Source: Paraburkholderia sp. C35
GTDB taxonomy: Bacteria; Pseudomonadota; Gammaproteobacteria; Burkholderiales; Burkholderiaceae
Assembly (NCBI RefSeq): GCF_003121405.1
Contig: NZ_QBUY01000029.1
Location: 19,373 to 83,372, forward strand
DNA length: 64,000 nucleotides
Direction: 5' to 3'
Below the pieces are notes generated by a model that worked only from the letters and a program-made list of their open reading frames with translations, was not told the DNA's origin and did no database searches. This document shows positions 8,007 through 16,683 of this stretch, in pieces; the stretch's first letter is position 1; every line of letters starts with the position of its first letter. Made by a program: the position numbers and the translations under genes.

Positions 8007-8939
8007 ATGTCCTTCGACGAACGCATCCTCAACGGCATGGGCGTGCTCACAGCCATCGTCGAAAGCGGCAGCTTCGCGGGCGCGAGCGAACGGCTCGACA
8101 TGTCGCAATCGGGCGTGAGCCGCTCGGTGGCGCGGCTTGAGGCGCGGCTCGGCATCCGTCTGTTCGACCGCACCACGCGCACCGTCAAACTCACCGATGA
8201 AGGCCTGCGTCTGTACGAACAGATCGTGCCGCTCATGGATGGCCTCGAAGAAGCGGCAGCGTCGGCAGCAGGCGGTGCGACGGCCGTGCGCGGGCGGCTG
8301 CGCGTGAACGTCGATCCGTTCTTCTCGAAGATCGTGCTCAGCCCGCGCATCGGCGACTTCGTCGCGCGCGATCCCGATCTCAACCTCGACCTGATCACGC
8401 GCGATCAGCTCGGCGACCTGGTCGCCGACGGCTTCGATCTCGCCGTGCGCTTCGGCGAGCCGCGCCCGTCCACGCTCGTCGCGCGCAGACTGCTCGACAC
8501 ACGTATCGTGACGGCCGCGTCGCCCGGCTATCTGAAGAAACATGGCCGTCCGCTCAAGCCGACCGATCTCGAACGCGAGCCGCACAACTGCATCCAGTAT
8601 CGCGACCCGGAATCAGGCCGCCCGTTCGTGTGGGAATTTCACCGGCCACGCAAGAAACTCATCATCGATGCGCGCGGCCGGCTGATGGTCAACGACGTTT
8701 CGACCATGCACGGCGCGTGCCTCGCCGGGCACGGCATCGCGCAGATCATGGCGCTCGGCACGCAGCCGCTATTCGACAGCGGCCGCCTCGTCGATCTGTT
8801 TCCCGACTGGCCCGACGAACGCTTTCCGCTATACGCGCTCTACCCCTCGCGGCGTCACCCGTCCGCGAAAGTGCGCGCGTTTCTCGACTTCATCGTCAAG
8901 ATCACCGGCTCGCCGCTCAACGACAAGCCGTGGTACTGA
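8007..8939 (+). CDS. LysR family transcriptional regulator
   Basis: A 310-aa LysR-type regulator. The N-terminal winged HTH spans about residues 8-65 (ESGSFAGASERLDMSQSGVSRSVARLEARLGIRLFDRTTR), followed by the effector-binding domain with LRVNVDPFFSKIVLSPRIGDF. This resembles the subgroup that regulates adjacent SDR or quinone-reductase genes. It is divergent from the NmrA-like gene and the palindromes between them are the likely operators. The start at 8007 begins MSFDERILNGMGV. The ligand is unknown. Confidence 0.93.
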   Translation: MSFDERILNGMGVLTAIVESGSFAGASERLDMSQSGVSRSVARLEARLGIRLFDRTTRTVKLTDEGLRLYEQIVPLMDGLEEAAASAAGGATAVRGRLRVNVDPFFSKIVLSPRIGDFVARDPDLNLDLITRDQLGDLVADGFDLAVRFGEPRPSTLVARRLLDTRIVTAASPGYLKKHGRPLKPTDLEREPHNCIQYRDPESGRPFVWEFHRPRKKLIIDARGRLMVNDVSTMHGACLAGHGIAQIMALGTQPLFDSGRLVDLFPDWPDERFPLYALYPSRRHPSAKVRAFLDFIVKITGSPLNDKPWY

Positions 8940-9001
8940 CCTGCACGTCGCGCACATCCATGTGCCGCTTTTGATGCGCGCCCGCCAGGCCATCACGCCC
9001 A

Positions 9002-9430
9002 TCACTTGCCGTTCTTGATGCGCGCCTGCTCGGCGACCGCCTTGTAATCGTAAGTCGGATAGAACTCGGTGCGGTATCCGCCCCACGCGGTCTCCTCGAT
9101 CGCGCGGTTCACCTCGCGCAGCCGGTCAGCCGGCACGCGCAGCGTCACGACCTGGCCGATTCCCATCATCACGTACCACGACACCACCTCGATCCCCGGC
9201 GGCGGAAACGCCTTGTAGAAGCCCTGATCGGCGAGTTGCTGGTTGATCCTGGGCAGAGGCTTCGACTGGTCGTGCTTCAGAAAGATGGTCAGCAGGAACG
9301 TGCCGTCTCCCACGGGCGTGGGCGACGGCGTCGCGCCGGGCGTGTTTTGCGCTGCGGCGGGCAACGGCATCAGCGCGGCGAGCGTCGTGACGACAGCGGC
9401 TCCAGCAATCCATTTGCGAACAGCGTGCAT
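9002..9430 (-). CDS. Secreted small hypothetical protein
   Basis: A 142-aa protein with a clear Sec signal peptide (KWIAGAAVVTTLAALMPLPAAAQN, cleavage predicted after AAA-Q near residue 29). The mature part contains a compact ferredoxin-like or dimeric alpha-beta pattern (GTFLLTIFLKHDQSKPL, then VVSWYVMMGIGQVVTLRVP and a helix DRLREVNRAIEETAW). I do not recognise a named family; the pattern recalls YciI/muconolactone-isomerase-like small folds, with low confidence. ATG 9430 starts the signal peptide, and the longer reading from 9484 is unlikely. It converges on the LysR gene. Confidence 0.8.
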   Translation of the reverse strand: MHAVRKWIAGAAVVTTLAALMPLPAAAQNTPGATPSPTPVGDGTFLLTIFLKHDQSKPLPRINQQLADQGFYKAFPPPGIEVVSWYVMMGIGQVVTLRVPADRLREVNRAIEETAWGGYRTEFYPTYDYKAVAEQARIKNGK

Positions 9431-9555
9431 CGGCTTTCTCCCTGGTGTTGTTGACGGACGGAAGCGAGGAAAACAGCGCCGCATTCATCATGCCACCGCC
9501 GCGTGCCACGCACATGACCACGCTCCGGCTCGAACGGATTCACATTTAGGGTAAA

Positions 9556-9593
9556 ACATATGTTGCGATAATTATTTTCATGGCAACATATGT
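9556..9593. promoter_or_regulatory. Inverted-repeat operator/promoter region before ABC binding protein
   Basis: An 11-bp perfect inverted repeat (ACATATGTTGC at 9556-9566, GCAACATATGT at 9583-9593) with a 16-bp A/T-rich spacer lies 33-70 bp before the binding-protein start. Each arm itself contains the palindrome ACATATGT. A -10-like GATAAT (9567-9572) lies between the arms, so a bound repressor would cover the promoter. The cognate regulator is not adjacent. Confidence 0.6.
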
Positions 9594-9626
9594 AAACACG
9601 CTACGGATACAACCAGAGGACCAGCA

Positions 9627-10535
9627 ATGAACCGACTGACTTCACTCGCACTTGCCCTGTGCGTCGCGGCGCCGTGTTTGACGGCCGCGACGGCTGCCAC
9701 CGCCCAGGAAAGCCAGCCGACGCTCGGCAAGATCGAGGCCGCCAATCTGATCGTGATCGGCCATCGCGAGACGTCGGTGCCGTTCTCGTACGTCGATTCG
9801 AACAATCAGGTGATCGGCTTTTCGCAGGATCTGTGCAACCGGGTCATCGACGCCGTGAAGACGAAGACGCACAAACCGAATCTGCAGGTGCGCTTCGTTC
9901 CCGTGACCTCGCAGAACCGCATTCCGCTGGTGCAGAACGGCACTGTTGATCTGGAATGCGGCGTGACCACCAATCTGACCTCGCGTCAGAACCAGGTCGC
10001 GTTTGGCGATACGTTCTTCGTCGCGACGACGCGCTTGCTCACGCGTAAAGATTCGGGCATCAAGGACTTTCCCGATCTCGCCGGGAAGACGGTGGTGACG
10101 AATCAGGGCACCACGTCCGAGCGCATTCTGCGCAAGATGAACGAAGAGAAGAAGATGAACATGCAGATCATCAGCGCGAAGGATTACGGCGAAGGCCGCA
10201 TGACGCTGGAGACGGGCCGCGCAGTCGCCTACATGATGGACGACGTACTGCTCGCGGGGACGCGCACGCTGACGGCCAAACCGGCTGACTGGGTGATCAC
10301 CGGCACGCCGCAATCATCGGAAGCGTATGGCTTCATGCTGCGCAGGGGCGATCCGGCATTCCTGAAAGTCGTCGACGATACGCTCGCTCAGGTGATGAAG
10401 AGCGGTGAGATCGACGCGATGTACGACAAGTGGTTCATGAAACCCGTGCCGCCGAAGAACATGAATTTCGATTTCCCGATGAGCGACAATCTGCGCACGC
10501 GGTACAAGAATCCCAACGACAAGGCGTTCGAGTAA
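9627..10535 (+). CDS. Amino acid ABC transporter substrate-binding protein (glutamate/aspartate-type)
   Basis: A 302-aa periplasmic solute-binding protein of family 3, closest in pattern to glutamate/aspartate-binding GltI. There is a signal peptide in residues 1-27 (ALALCVAAPCLTAATAATAQ). The mature domain has VPFSYVDSNNQVIGFSQDLCNRV, the strand VDLECGVTTNLTSRQNQVAFGDTFF and a C-terminus YDKWFMKPVPPKNMNFDFP that is characteristic of GltI proteins. No permease or ATPase genes flank it, so it is an orphan here. An AGAGG lies before ATG 9627, and the inverted repeat upstream suggests specific regulation. Confidence 0.93.
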   Translation: MNRLTSLALALCVAAPCLTAATAATAQESQPTLGKIEAANLIVIGHRETSVPFSYVDSNNQVIGFSQDLCNRVIDAVKTKTHKPNLQVRFVPVTSQNRIPLVQNGTVDLECGVTTNLTSRQNQVAFGDTFFVATTRLLTRKDSGIKDFPDLAGKTVVTNQGTTSERILRKMNEEKKMNMQIISAKDYGEGRMTLETGRAVAYMMDDVLLAGTRTLTAKPADWVITGTPQSSEAYGFMLRRGDPAFLKVVDDTLAQVMKSGEIDAMYDKWFMKPVPPKNMNFDFPMSDNLRTRYKNPNDKAFE

Positions 10536-10667
10536 GTCTTGCCGGCCTGGCCGCCCTTCAATGCGCTTTCAGGTCAGCGCGGCCAGCCAGCCGGTATTGA
10601 GCGATGGGCATGGCGCCGGAGTAAAATCGAACCACAGACACTCGTGACGATCCGCTCCGGAGCCGCA

Positions 10668-10889
10668 ATGAACTCGCCCTCGCCGAAAGAACAAAAAACG
10701 CGCTGGAAACCGTCGCCTACCATGCTGAACGTGTTGACGGCGCTGATTGGCATCGGCACGCTGGGCGCGGGGATCGGCTGGCTGGTGTATAGCTGGTTCG
10801 TCGATCTCGAAGTGCCCTACTTCGCGATTCCACTCGTGATGTGCGTGCCGGTTATCGTTGCCGTTGCGTTCCGGAACATGTTTGATTGA
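10668..10889 (+). CDS. Small inner-membrane hypothetical protein
   Basis: A 73-aa protein with a hydrophilic N-terminus (MNSPSPKEQKTRWKPS) and two predicted membrane helices, about residues 20-42 (LNVLTALIGIGTLGAGIGWLV) and 48-70 (VPYFAIPLVMCVPVIVAVAF), joined by a short acidic loop. No family is recognised. The ATG at 10668 is preferred because the open frame upstream of it lacks any hydrophobic or domain-like character. It sits 130 bp after the binding-protein gene, and rdgC converges on it. Confidence 0.7.
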   Translation: MNSPSPKEQKTRWKPSPTMLNVLTALIGIGTLGAGIGWLVYSWFVDLEVPYFAIPLVMCVPVIVAVAFRNMFD

Positions 10890-10939
10890 CGCCGGTCGGC
10901 CCGGCGCCGTGCGCAACGCAAGGCAACCCGAACCGACCG

Positions 10940-11863
10940 TCAGGCGGCCTTGACCGCCGCAATGCCCTCATCCAGTTCACCGCCCAACGCATCGACAACA
11001 CCGTCGAGCAGCTTGGCCAGTTCCCCTGTCATCAGCGTGAAATCGGACTCGAACTCTTCGTCCTCGTTCTGAGCCGTCGGATCAGCGGCGTCCTTGATCA
11101 CGTCGAGCGCCGTCACGCGCTTGATCGTCAGCGAAGGCGTCAGCACAAACGACACACGATCGTTCCACGTCATCGCCAGCCGCATGCATTGCTTGCCGGC
11201 TTCGATATGCCGCCGCATGTCGTCCGCTTCGAGCGCATGACCGACGTAACGCACGGTCGCATTGCCTTCAGCAGGCGAGCGCAGTTCAGTGTCCTGATCC
11301 AGCGTGAAATTGACGGGGCCATCACCGGCGAGCAGCCAGTTTGTCATCGCCGACACGGGCGCCTGCGCGACCCGCACGCTCGAAATCGGCAAACGGTCCA
11401 CCGATTTGACCAGCAAGCCCAGCACATCGTCACCCAGCGCTTGCGAAGCGGAATCGATCACGAGCCAGCCATTGACCGTGTCGATCCAGACGCGCGTATC
11501 GCGCTGGATGCTGAATGCGCGGGGCAGCAGTTCGTCGGTGACCTGCTCTTTCAGATCGCGCATCTGCTTGCGGCCGGGCTTGAAGCCTTGCTGTTCCTCG
11601 AGTTCCTGCGCGCGTGCCTTGGTCACCTGCGTGACCACGGAAGCGGGCAGCAATTTCTTTTCTGCGCGGAACGTCAGCAGCATCTGCTTGTTGACGGAGT
11701 AGACGAGCGCGCCGTCATTGCGCGGCGACGTCCATCCCTGACGCGTCGTCTCGACGCTGTTGGCTGGCTGGAATGCGTGTGGCTCGAGCCACTTTTCCAT
11801 TTGCTCGACGCTCACTTTCCACGGAGCGGGCAGACGGTGAAGCTGTAGATTCTTGAACCACAT
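10940..11863 (-). CDS. rdgC: Recombination-associated protein RdgC
   Basis: A 307-aa RdgC homologue. RdgC is a nucleoid-associated, ring-forming double-strand DNA-binding protein that limits RecA activity. The conserved N-terminus MWFKNLQLHRL, the motif QGWTSPRNDGALVYSVNKQMLLTF (shown only in part here) and the C-terminal stretch FVLTPSLTIKRVTALDVI match the family, and length is as expected (~300 aa). The ATG at 11863 is the canonical MWFKN start rather than the upstream in-frame ATG. It appears monocistronic. Confidence 0.96.
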   Translation of the reverse strand: MWFKNLQLHRLPAPWKVSVEQMEKWLEPHAFQPANSVETTRQGWTSPRNDGALVYSVNKQMLLTFRAEKKLLPASVVTQVTKARAQELEEQQGFKPGRKQMRDLKEQVTDELLPRAFSIQRDTRVWIDTVNGWLVIDSASQALGDDVLGLLVKSVDRLPISSVRVAQAPVSAMTNWLLAGDGPVNFTLDQDTELRSPAEGNATVRYVGHALEADDMRRHIEAGKQCMRLAMTWNDRVSFVLTPSLTIKRVTALDVIKDAADPTAQNEDEEFESDFTLMTGELAKLLDGVVDALGGELDEGIAAVKAA

Positions 11864-11991
11864 GGCGAGAACGGGCAAAGCGCGTCATTCTATATGACGA
11901 TGGCGGCAACGCGGATTTTTGCTTGCTCTTGCAGTGGCGGAACCCCGTCGAGAGCGCACCGCCACTGTTGCCCGTTCAGGCCAGCATCACG

Positions 11992-13050
11992 TTAGCTCGC
12001 GATTCCTGCCTGCACTTTCGCAGCGACATCGGCGGGCACCCATGTCTTCCACATCTCGGGATGCGTGCGCAGGAATTGCGCGGCCATCGTCTGCGCGTCC
12101 AGTTTCTTGACGCTCATGTCGAGAATGGTCGCATTCAGGAAGTCCATCGGGAACTTGACCTTCGAGAACATCGTCATTAGTTGCGGCTCGGCGTTGTAGA
12201 ACGGCGTGGACGCGCCGACCGTCACGTGCGATACCATGTACGACGATGCGCATTGCTGCGTGCTGCTTTCGTTGCGCAAGGTCTGCCAGCAAGCCTCGTT
12301 GTAGGCGGGCATTTTCAGTTCGGTCAGCTTGTACTTCGCCATCAGCGCGGCAGGACCCCAGTAGTAGAACAGGATCGGCGCGCCGCGCGTGTAGGCCGAT
12401 GCAATCGCCGCATCGAGTGCCGCGCCCGTGCCGGGGCGGAAGTTCGTGTACGAGTCGTCGAGCTTGAGCACCTTCAGCAGACGCGTGTTGACGCGCTCGC
12501 AGTCCCAGCCGCTCGGGCAGTTCAGGAAGCGGCCCTTGTTCGGCTCTTCGTCGTCGGTGAAAACGTTCTTGTACTTCGGCAGATCCGCCACCGATGCGAG
12601 GCCCGGCGCCGATGCCTTGATACCGCGCGCGGGATCGCCCTTCACCACGTAGTCGGGCACGAACCAGCCTTCCTTCGTGCCGCCCGGCAGCGTATCGCCG
12701 ACCAGCTTCACGCTGCCTGTTTCGACGGCTTTCGACGTGATCTCGCTGCGGCCCGTCCATTGCTCGGCCCATATCTGCACATCGCCGTGCGCGAGCGCGG
12801 TTTCCGTCGCGGCCGTGCTGCCCGGCACGACGTCCGTCTTGCAGCCGTAGCCCTTCTCCAGAATCTGCCGCAGCACTTCCGTTGCGAACGCACCGCTCTC
12901 CCACGTAATGCCAGCGAAGTGCACGGTCTTGCCGGCGCTGCACCAGCTTCCTGGTTTCGCGGCATTGCTGTCGGCGGCGTGCGCGCTGCCTGCTGTGAAC
13001 GCGGCTGCCGCAGTCGCAACGGCAGCAAGCAGTTTGATCGATCGCATCAT
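11992..13050 (-). CDS. ABC transporter substrate-binding protein, glycine betaine/choline (OpuAC/ProX) type
   Basis: A 352-aa periplasmic binding protein of the OpuAC-like family for quaternary amines or similar. There is a Sec signal peptide in residues 1-25 (LLAAVATAAAAFTAGSAHAA). The mature protein contains FAGITWESGAFATEVLRQIL, GDVQIWAEQWTGR and ILFYYWGPAALMAKY, with the tryptophans that form aromatic cages in this family. A GGAG seven bases before ATG 13050 supports that start. No permease or ATPase gene is next to it, so it either serves a distant transporter or is a lone sensor-like binding protein. Confidence 0.9.
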   Translation of the reverse strand: MMRSIKLLAAVATAAAAFTAGSAHAADSNAAKPGSWCSAGKTVHFAGITWESGAFATEVLRQILEKGYGCKTDVVPGSTAATETALAHGDVQIWAEQWTGRSEITSKAVETGSVKLVGDTLPGGTKEGWFVPDYVVKGDPARGIKASAPGLASVADLPKYKNVFTDDEEPNKGRFLNCPSGWDCERVNTRLLKVLKLDDSYTNFRPGTGAALDAAIASAYTRGAPILFYYWGPAALMAKYKLTELKMPAYNEACWQTLRNESSTQQCASSYMVSHVTVGASTPFYNAEPQLMTMFSKVKFPMDFLNATILDMSVKKLDAQTMAAQFLRTHPEMWKTWVPADVAAKVQAGIAS

Positions 13051-13292
13051 CTTTCGTCTCCTATTCCGCGCAAAATAATTTGCGGCGAATGTCTCGAATC
13101 TTGTAGTGATTGGCCGCGCGGATGACACGACCCGCCGCGTCATCGCAAGCGTGTGACATGGCATCGCGATTGTGCGGTCCGTTTTTTTCGACGATGAAGC
13201 GATGTTTTTTGATGCCGGGTATGAGTCCCGCTCAACATCGGGTTTCTACGTTGGGGTTTGCGCGGAGACAGCCGGGTTTCGCGCAGCAGGGC

Positions 13293-13865
13293 TCAGCGCA
13301 CGGGATAGCAGAAGCCGTAATCTTCACAGCCTGGGCAGCCCGGCGCGGGCACTGGCTCACGTCCTTCGGCAAACGCCAGTTCACGCGCGAGAAATTTCTT
13401 CCAGCGCGTGTTGTCCGTGTTGCGTGCGACGAGTTGCGGATAGTGGCGCGTGAGGATAGCCGTGACGTCGTCGCGCCCATTGAGCCCGAGATCGCGCCAC
13501 AAATGATCGGGACGCAGGCAGGCGCTGGCGATGATCGTCGCGAGGCACTGCGCATCGGCGTGGATCGCGTCGAGCGAGGACTCGTGTTGCAGCAGCAGCG
13601 CGCGCATCGTATCGACGAAAGACTGATGCTCGCTCGCGGCAATGTGCTCGGGCACGCCATGCCACGGAAGCGCGCCCGGAAAATGGCGGGCGCGCAAAGT
13701 ATCGAGGGCCGCGCGCGTCAGACCGAGATGCAGCATCTCGTTGCTCGCGACCTTCGCGCCGATCAGCCGCGCGAACATCACGGTATCGGCCGCATCGCAC
13801 TGTTGTGCACCATCGAGCAGGCGCGCGACTTCCGCGTCGCGGATGTGATTCGGTTCCGTTGTCAT
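13293..13865 (-). CDS. nifQ: NifQ family protein
   Basis: A 190-aa homologue of NifQ, the iron-sulfur protein that supplies molybdenum as a Mo-Fe-S cluster for nitrogenase cofactor assembly. The C-terminal cysteine motif CPGCEDYGFC (C-x2-C-x5-C, about residues 177-186) and the segment MRWRDLGL-like LWRDLGLNGRDDVTAIL with NTRWKKFLARELA are diagnostic. No nif structural or other assembly genes occur in the window. It lies 66 bp downstream of the GlxA regulator on the same strand and may be co-transcribed with it and the rhodanese. ATG 13865 is preferred over the longer 13919 reading. Confidence 0.85.
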   Translation of the reverse strand: MTTEPNHIRDAEVARLLDGAQQCDAADTVMFARLIGAKVASNEMLHLGLTRAALDTLRARHFPGALPWHGVPEHIAASEHQSFVDTMRALLLQHESSLDAIHADAQCLATIIASACLRPDHLWRDLGLNGRDDVTAILTRHYPQLVARNTDNTRWKKFLARELAFAEGREPVPAPGCPGCEDYGFCYPVR

Positions 13866-13931
13866 GCACTCGCCTCCTGTTGCGCAGGGCGCCGAAACTG
13901 CACTACACGCATCGACCATCGCGCAGCCACG

Positions 13932-14897
13932 TCAGGCCGCCTCCGACGCGCCGAACTTCTTGCGATACGCGCCCGGACTCGTCAACGCAATACGCCTGAA
14001 ATGCCGTCGCAGCGACTCTTCTGAGCCGAAGCCCGCCAGTTCCGCGACGCGCGACATCGGCAGATCGGCGGGAGCCTCCAGCAGTTCGCGCGCCATGGCC
14101 ACGCGCTCGCGGATCAGCCATTCGTAGGGCGCCATGCCCGTCGCGTCGCGAAACTGACGCTGCAACGTGCGCGGACTCATCGCCGCCTCGTTCGCCAGCG
14201 AGGCGAGCGTGTGCGCGTAAGCGGGATTGGCGCGCACGTAATCCATCAGACGCGCGAGACGGCTGCTGTCGTCCTGCGGCATCGGGCGCGGCACGAACTG
14301 CGCCTGGCCGCCCTCGCGGTGAGGCGCCACCACCAGCCGCTGCGCGACGCGGTTCGCCACCGCGCTGCCGTAGTCGCGCCGCACGAGATGCAACAGCATG
14401 TCCAGACCCGCCGCCGAGCCCGCCGACGTGATCACCTGCCCTTCATCGACATAAAGCGCATCGGGCTTCACACGCAATTGCGGATAACGCTGCTGGAGCT
14501 TGTCGGCGTAACGCCAGTGCGTCGTCACCGTCTTGCCGTCGAGCACGCCTGCCGCCGCGAGCACGAACACGCCCGAACAGATCGAGCAGACGCGCGCGCC
14601 GCGCGCAACAGCGGCGCGGATTTTCTTCAGCAGCGCTTCGGGTGGCGGCTCGTCGGGATCGCGCCAGCCGGGCACGACGATGGTCGACGCGCGGTCGAGC
14701 ATCCTGAGCGTGTACGGCGCGGCTATGCCGATGCCGCCCGCCGCGCGGATCGGTCCCGGCTCGATGGCGCACACGGCGAACCGATACCACTGCACATCGA
14801 GTTCCGGACGATCGAGCGCGAACAGTTCGGTCACGCAGCCGAATTCGAAAGTGCAAAGGCGGTCGTAGACAAGCGCGGCGACGAGATGATCTTGCAT
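13932..14897 (-). CDS. GlxA/FtrA-type AraC family regulator with DJ-1/PfpI domain
   Basis: A 321-aa regulator joining an N-terminal DJ-1/PfpI (class I glutamine amidotransferase-like) domain with a C-terminal AraC HTH pair. The amidotransferase-like region includes the nucleophile-elbow segment VCSICSGVFVLAAAGVLDG near residues 103-121. The AraC part has LASLANEAAMSPRTLQRQF and MSRVAELAGFGSEESLRRHF. Family members sense small molecules through the N-terminal domain. It follows the rhodanese gene by 72 bp on the same strand, an arrangement suggesting regulation of, or co-expression with, sulfur transfer. Confidence 0.92.
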   Translation of the reverse strand: MQDHLVAALVYDRLCTFEFGCVTELFALDRPELDVQWYRFAVCAIEPGPIRAAGGIGIAAPYTLRMLDRASTIVVPGWRDPDEPPPEALLKKIRAAVARGARVCSICSGVFVLAAAGVLDGKTVTTHWRYADKLQQRYPQLRVKPDALYVDEGQVITSAGSAAGLDMLLHLVRRDYGSAVANRVAQRLVVAPHREGGQAQFVPRPMPQDDSSRLARLMDYVRANPAYAHTLASLANEAAMSPRTLQRQFRDATGMAPYEWLIRERVAMARELLEAPADLPMSRVAELAGFGSEESLRRHFRRIALTSPGAYRKKFGASEAA

Positions 14898-14969
14898 GGC
14901 GTAATGTTACCGGACTTCGGCAATCACGCCACGGATGCGCAACGAGGATTCGCAGGCATGTCAGCGGAA

Positions 14970-15368
14970 TCAGGCGGTGGCGAGTTGAAAGCCCTCGTCG
15001 ATCCATCCTGTGATGCCGCCGATCATGATTTTCACGGGGCGTCCAAGCTGCGCGAGCCGGATGGCACCGCGCGTCGCGCCGTTGCAGTGCGGGCCGGCAC
15101 AGTAGGTGACGAACACCGTGTCGTGTGGATAGTCCGCGAGCTTCGAGGCCACGATCTTGCCATGCGGAAGATTGACGGCGCCCGGCACGTGACCTTGCGC
15201 GAACATCGCGTGGCTTCGTACATCGAGCAGCACGAAGTCGTGTGTGTCCGGGCCGCCCGACAACGCCGCGTGAACGTCGGCGCAATCGGTTTCGAAAGCG
15301 AGCGACGCGGTGAAATGTGCAAGTGCGGCGGCGCTGTCGGCTGCGGCAACGGTAGTGACGGATGACAT
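14970..15368 (-). CDS. Rhodanese-like domain protein
   Basis: A 132-aa single-domain rhodanese (sulfurtransferase fold). The substrate loop VFVTYCAGPHCNGATRGA (about residues 83-100) carries the candidate active-site cysteine; the CH2A-like motif FVLLDVRSHAMFAQGHVPGAVNLPHG precedes it (quoted in part). The loop departs from the CxxGxR of thiosulfate sulfurtransferases, so the acceptor is uncertain. It is the first gene of a probable rhodanese-GlxA-NifQ unit. The start codon at 15368 is followed by a low-complexity Ala-rich segment. Confidence 0.9.
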   Translation of the reverse strand: MSSVTTVAAADSAAALAHFTASLAFETDCADVHAALSGGPDTHDFVLLDVRSHAMFAQGHVPGAVNLPHGKIVASKLADYPHDTVFVTYCAGPHCNGATRGAIRLAQLGRPVKIMIGGITGWIDEGFQLATA

Positions 15369-15561
15369 TGTGTGGTTTCCCGGTCAGTTGCGATGCATGC
15401 ATTGTCCGGTGGGAACGCAACACACGACAGTGGCGCAAACGACGACTACCGGTAACATCACGCCACCAATTCGACGAGGCATGCCCGGCATCGAAGGATG
15501 AATCTGGCTGCAATCACGGCGAACGAACCGGCGCATGCTTTCGCCGGCGCCGGCTAGTCGC

Positions 15562-16032
15562 CTAATCGCCTATGCGCTTGAAGCTGGCGTAGTAATCGTC
15601 GGTGTAGTAGCAGTCGCTCGTCGACTTGCGCAGTCCGCCACACACGATGCGGCGCAGCCCGCGATCTGCCGCGCCGGGCGTGCGAACCGTGTAGGCGTGG
15701 TAGTAACCGCGTGGATGCTGCGGCAGCAGAGCCGCGCTATTGCGAAAGAGGACGCCGTCCTCGCCGAACGGGAACGGGCCGCCCGCTTTGATCAGACGCA
15801 ACGTTTCCGCGGCTTCTGCAGGCAACTGCGCCTTGCCGACGGTGGCGAGTGCGCCATGCCCCTGCGCGGCCGATGCGGCGAGCGCGTCGCTCGCGGCCTG
15901 CGCAGGCTGACTCGCCGCCTGACTCGCAGATGCACCCGAATCGGCGGTAGCGTTTTGCGATCCACCCTTGCCGCACCCGCCGAGGATCGCGCTCAAGGTG
16001 ATGATGCAGGAGAAAGCCCACGCCCGATTCAC
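15562..16032 (-). CDS. RNase Sa/T1-family lipoprotein lacking catalytic residues
   Basis: A 156-aa predicted lipoprotein whose C-terminal ~80 residues match microbial guanyl ribonucleases (RNase Sa/N1): TLRLIKAGGPFPFGEDGV, GYYHAYTVRTPG, RRIVCGG and YYTDDYYASFKRI. Against RNase Sa, catalytic Glu54 is Ala (YHAYTV for YHEYTV), His85 is Tyr (DYYASF for DHYATF), guanine-binding Glu41 is Ala, while Arg69 remains. It is therefore probably inactive as an RNase. The N-terminus has a lipobox ending ILGGC and an Ala/Ser/Gln-rich linker. The start is a GTG at 16032 with GGAGG nine bases upstream; the in-frame ATG at 16227 would destroy the signal peptide. No barstar-like gene is adjacent. Confidence 0.85.
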   Translation of the reverse strand: MNRAWAFSCIITLSAILGGCGKGGSQNATADSGASASQAASQPAQAASDALAASAAQGHGALATVGKAQLPAEAAETLRLIKAGGPFPFGEDGVLFRNSAALLPQHPRGYYHAYTVRTPGAADRGLRRIVCGGLRKSTSDCYYTDDYYASFKRIGD

Positions 16033-16254
16033 GAAACGGTGCCTCCGGGTTGACCAGCATTGGACGACCAGATGGGTTTTAAGGGTATCGCTAATGGCGG
16101 AGTGAATCAACGTTCGGTGGAAAGCGGGAAGGTTTGCCCGCGATCTTGCATGCCGTTGAACGCCGACATACGCTTTCCCCCGAAGATTGCACTTTTTTGT
16201 TTGCCTGCACGATACATGCATCGGCACAATCGAACGGGATACGATGCAGGTGCC

Positions 16255-16683
16255 ATGGCCAATATGAAACTCGATCTATCGTGTGATGCCACTGCACGTC
16301 GCTATTCGAAGCGGCCGGACACGCTTCTCGTCGAGTTCGCGACATCCAGCGGCGTGCTGACGACACTCGAAGGCGACGTCGCTTACGCAACCGGCGACGC
16401 GTTGTTGACCGGCCCGGCCGGAGACCGCTGGCCAGTTCGCCGGCAGCGATTCGACGCAGCGTATGTCGCGGTGCCGCCCGTCACTCAGGGACAAGCTGGA
16501 AACTATCGCCGCACACCCAATGTGGTGTGGGCGAGGCAGATGACTGCCCCGTTCGAGGTGCAACTGGACACCCGCGGCGTGTTGCGAGGCAAAGCGGGAG
16601 ACTGGCTCGTGCAGTACTCGCCAACCGATCAGTCGATCGTCGACGAACACATCTTTGCGCAAACCTATATAGCCGTCGACTGA
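16255..16683 (+). CDS. PGDYG-domain protein
   Basis: A 142-aa protein with a short C-terminal module resembling the PGDYG family (RGKAGDWLVQYSPTDQ, about residues 106-121), preceded by LLTGPAGDRWPVRRQRFDAAY, another family-like segment. The biochemical role of the family is unknown. It begins at ATG 16255, with ATG 16264 an equally possible start; the region before it has no domain features. It is divergent from the RNase-like lipoprotein gene, with about 220 bp between the starts. Confidence 0.75.
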   Translation: MANMKLDLSCDATARRYSKRPDTLLVEFATSSGVLTTLEGDVAYATGDALLTGPAGDRWPVRRQRFDAAYVAVPPVTQGQAGNYRRTPNVVWARQMTAPFEVQLDTRGVLRGKAGDWLVQYSPTDQSIVDEHIFAQTYIAVD

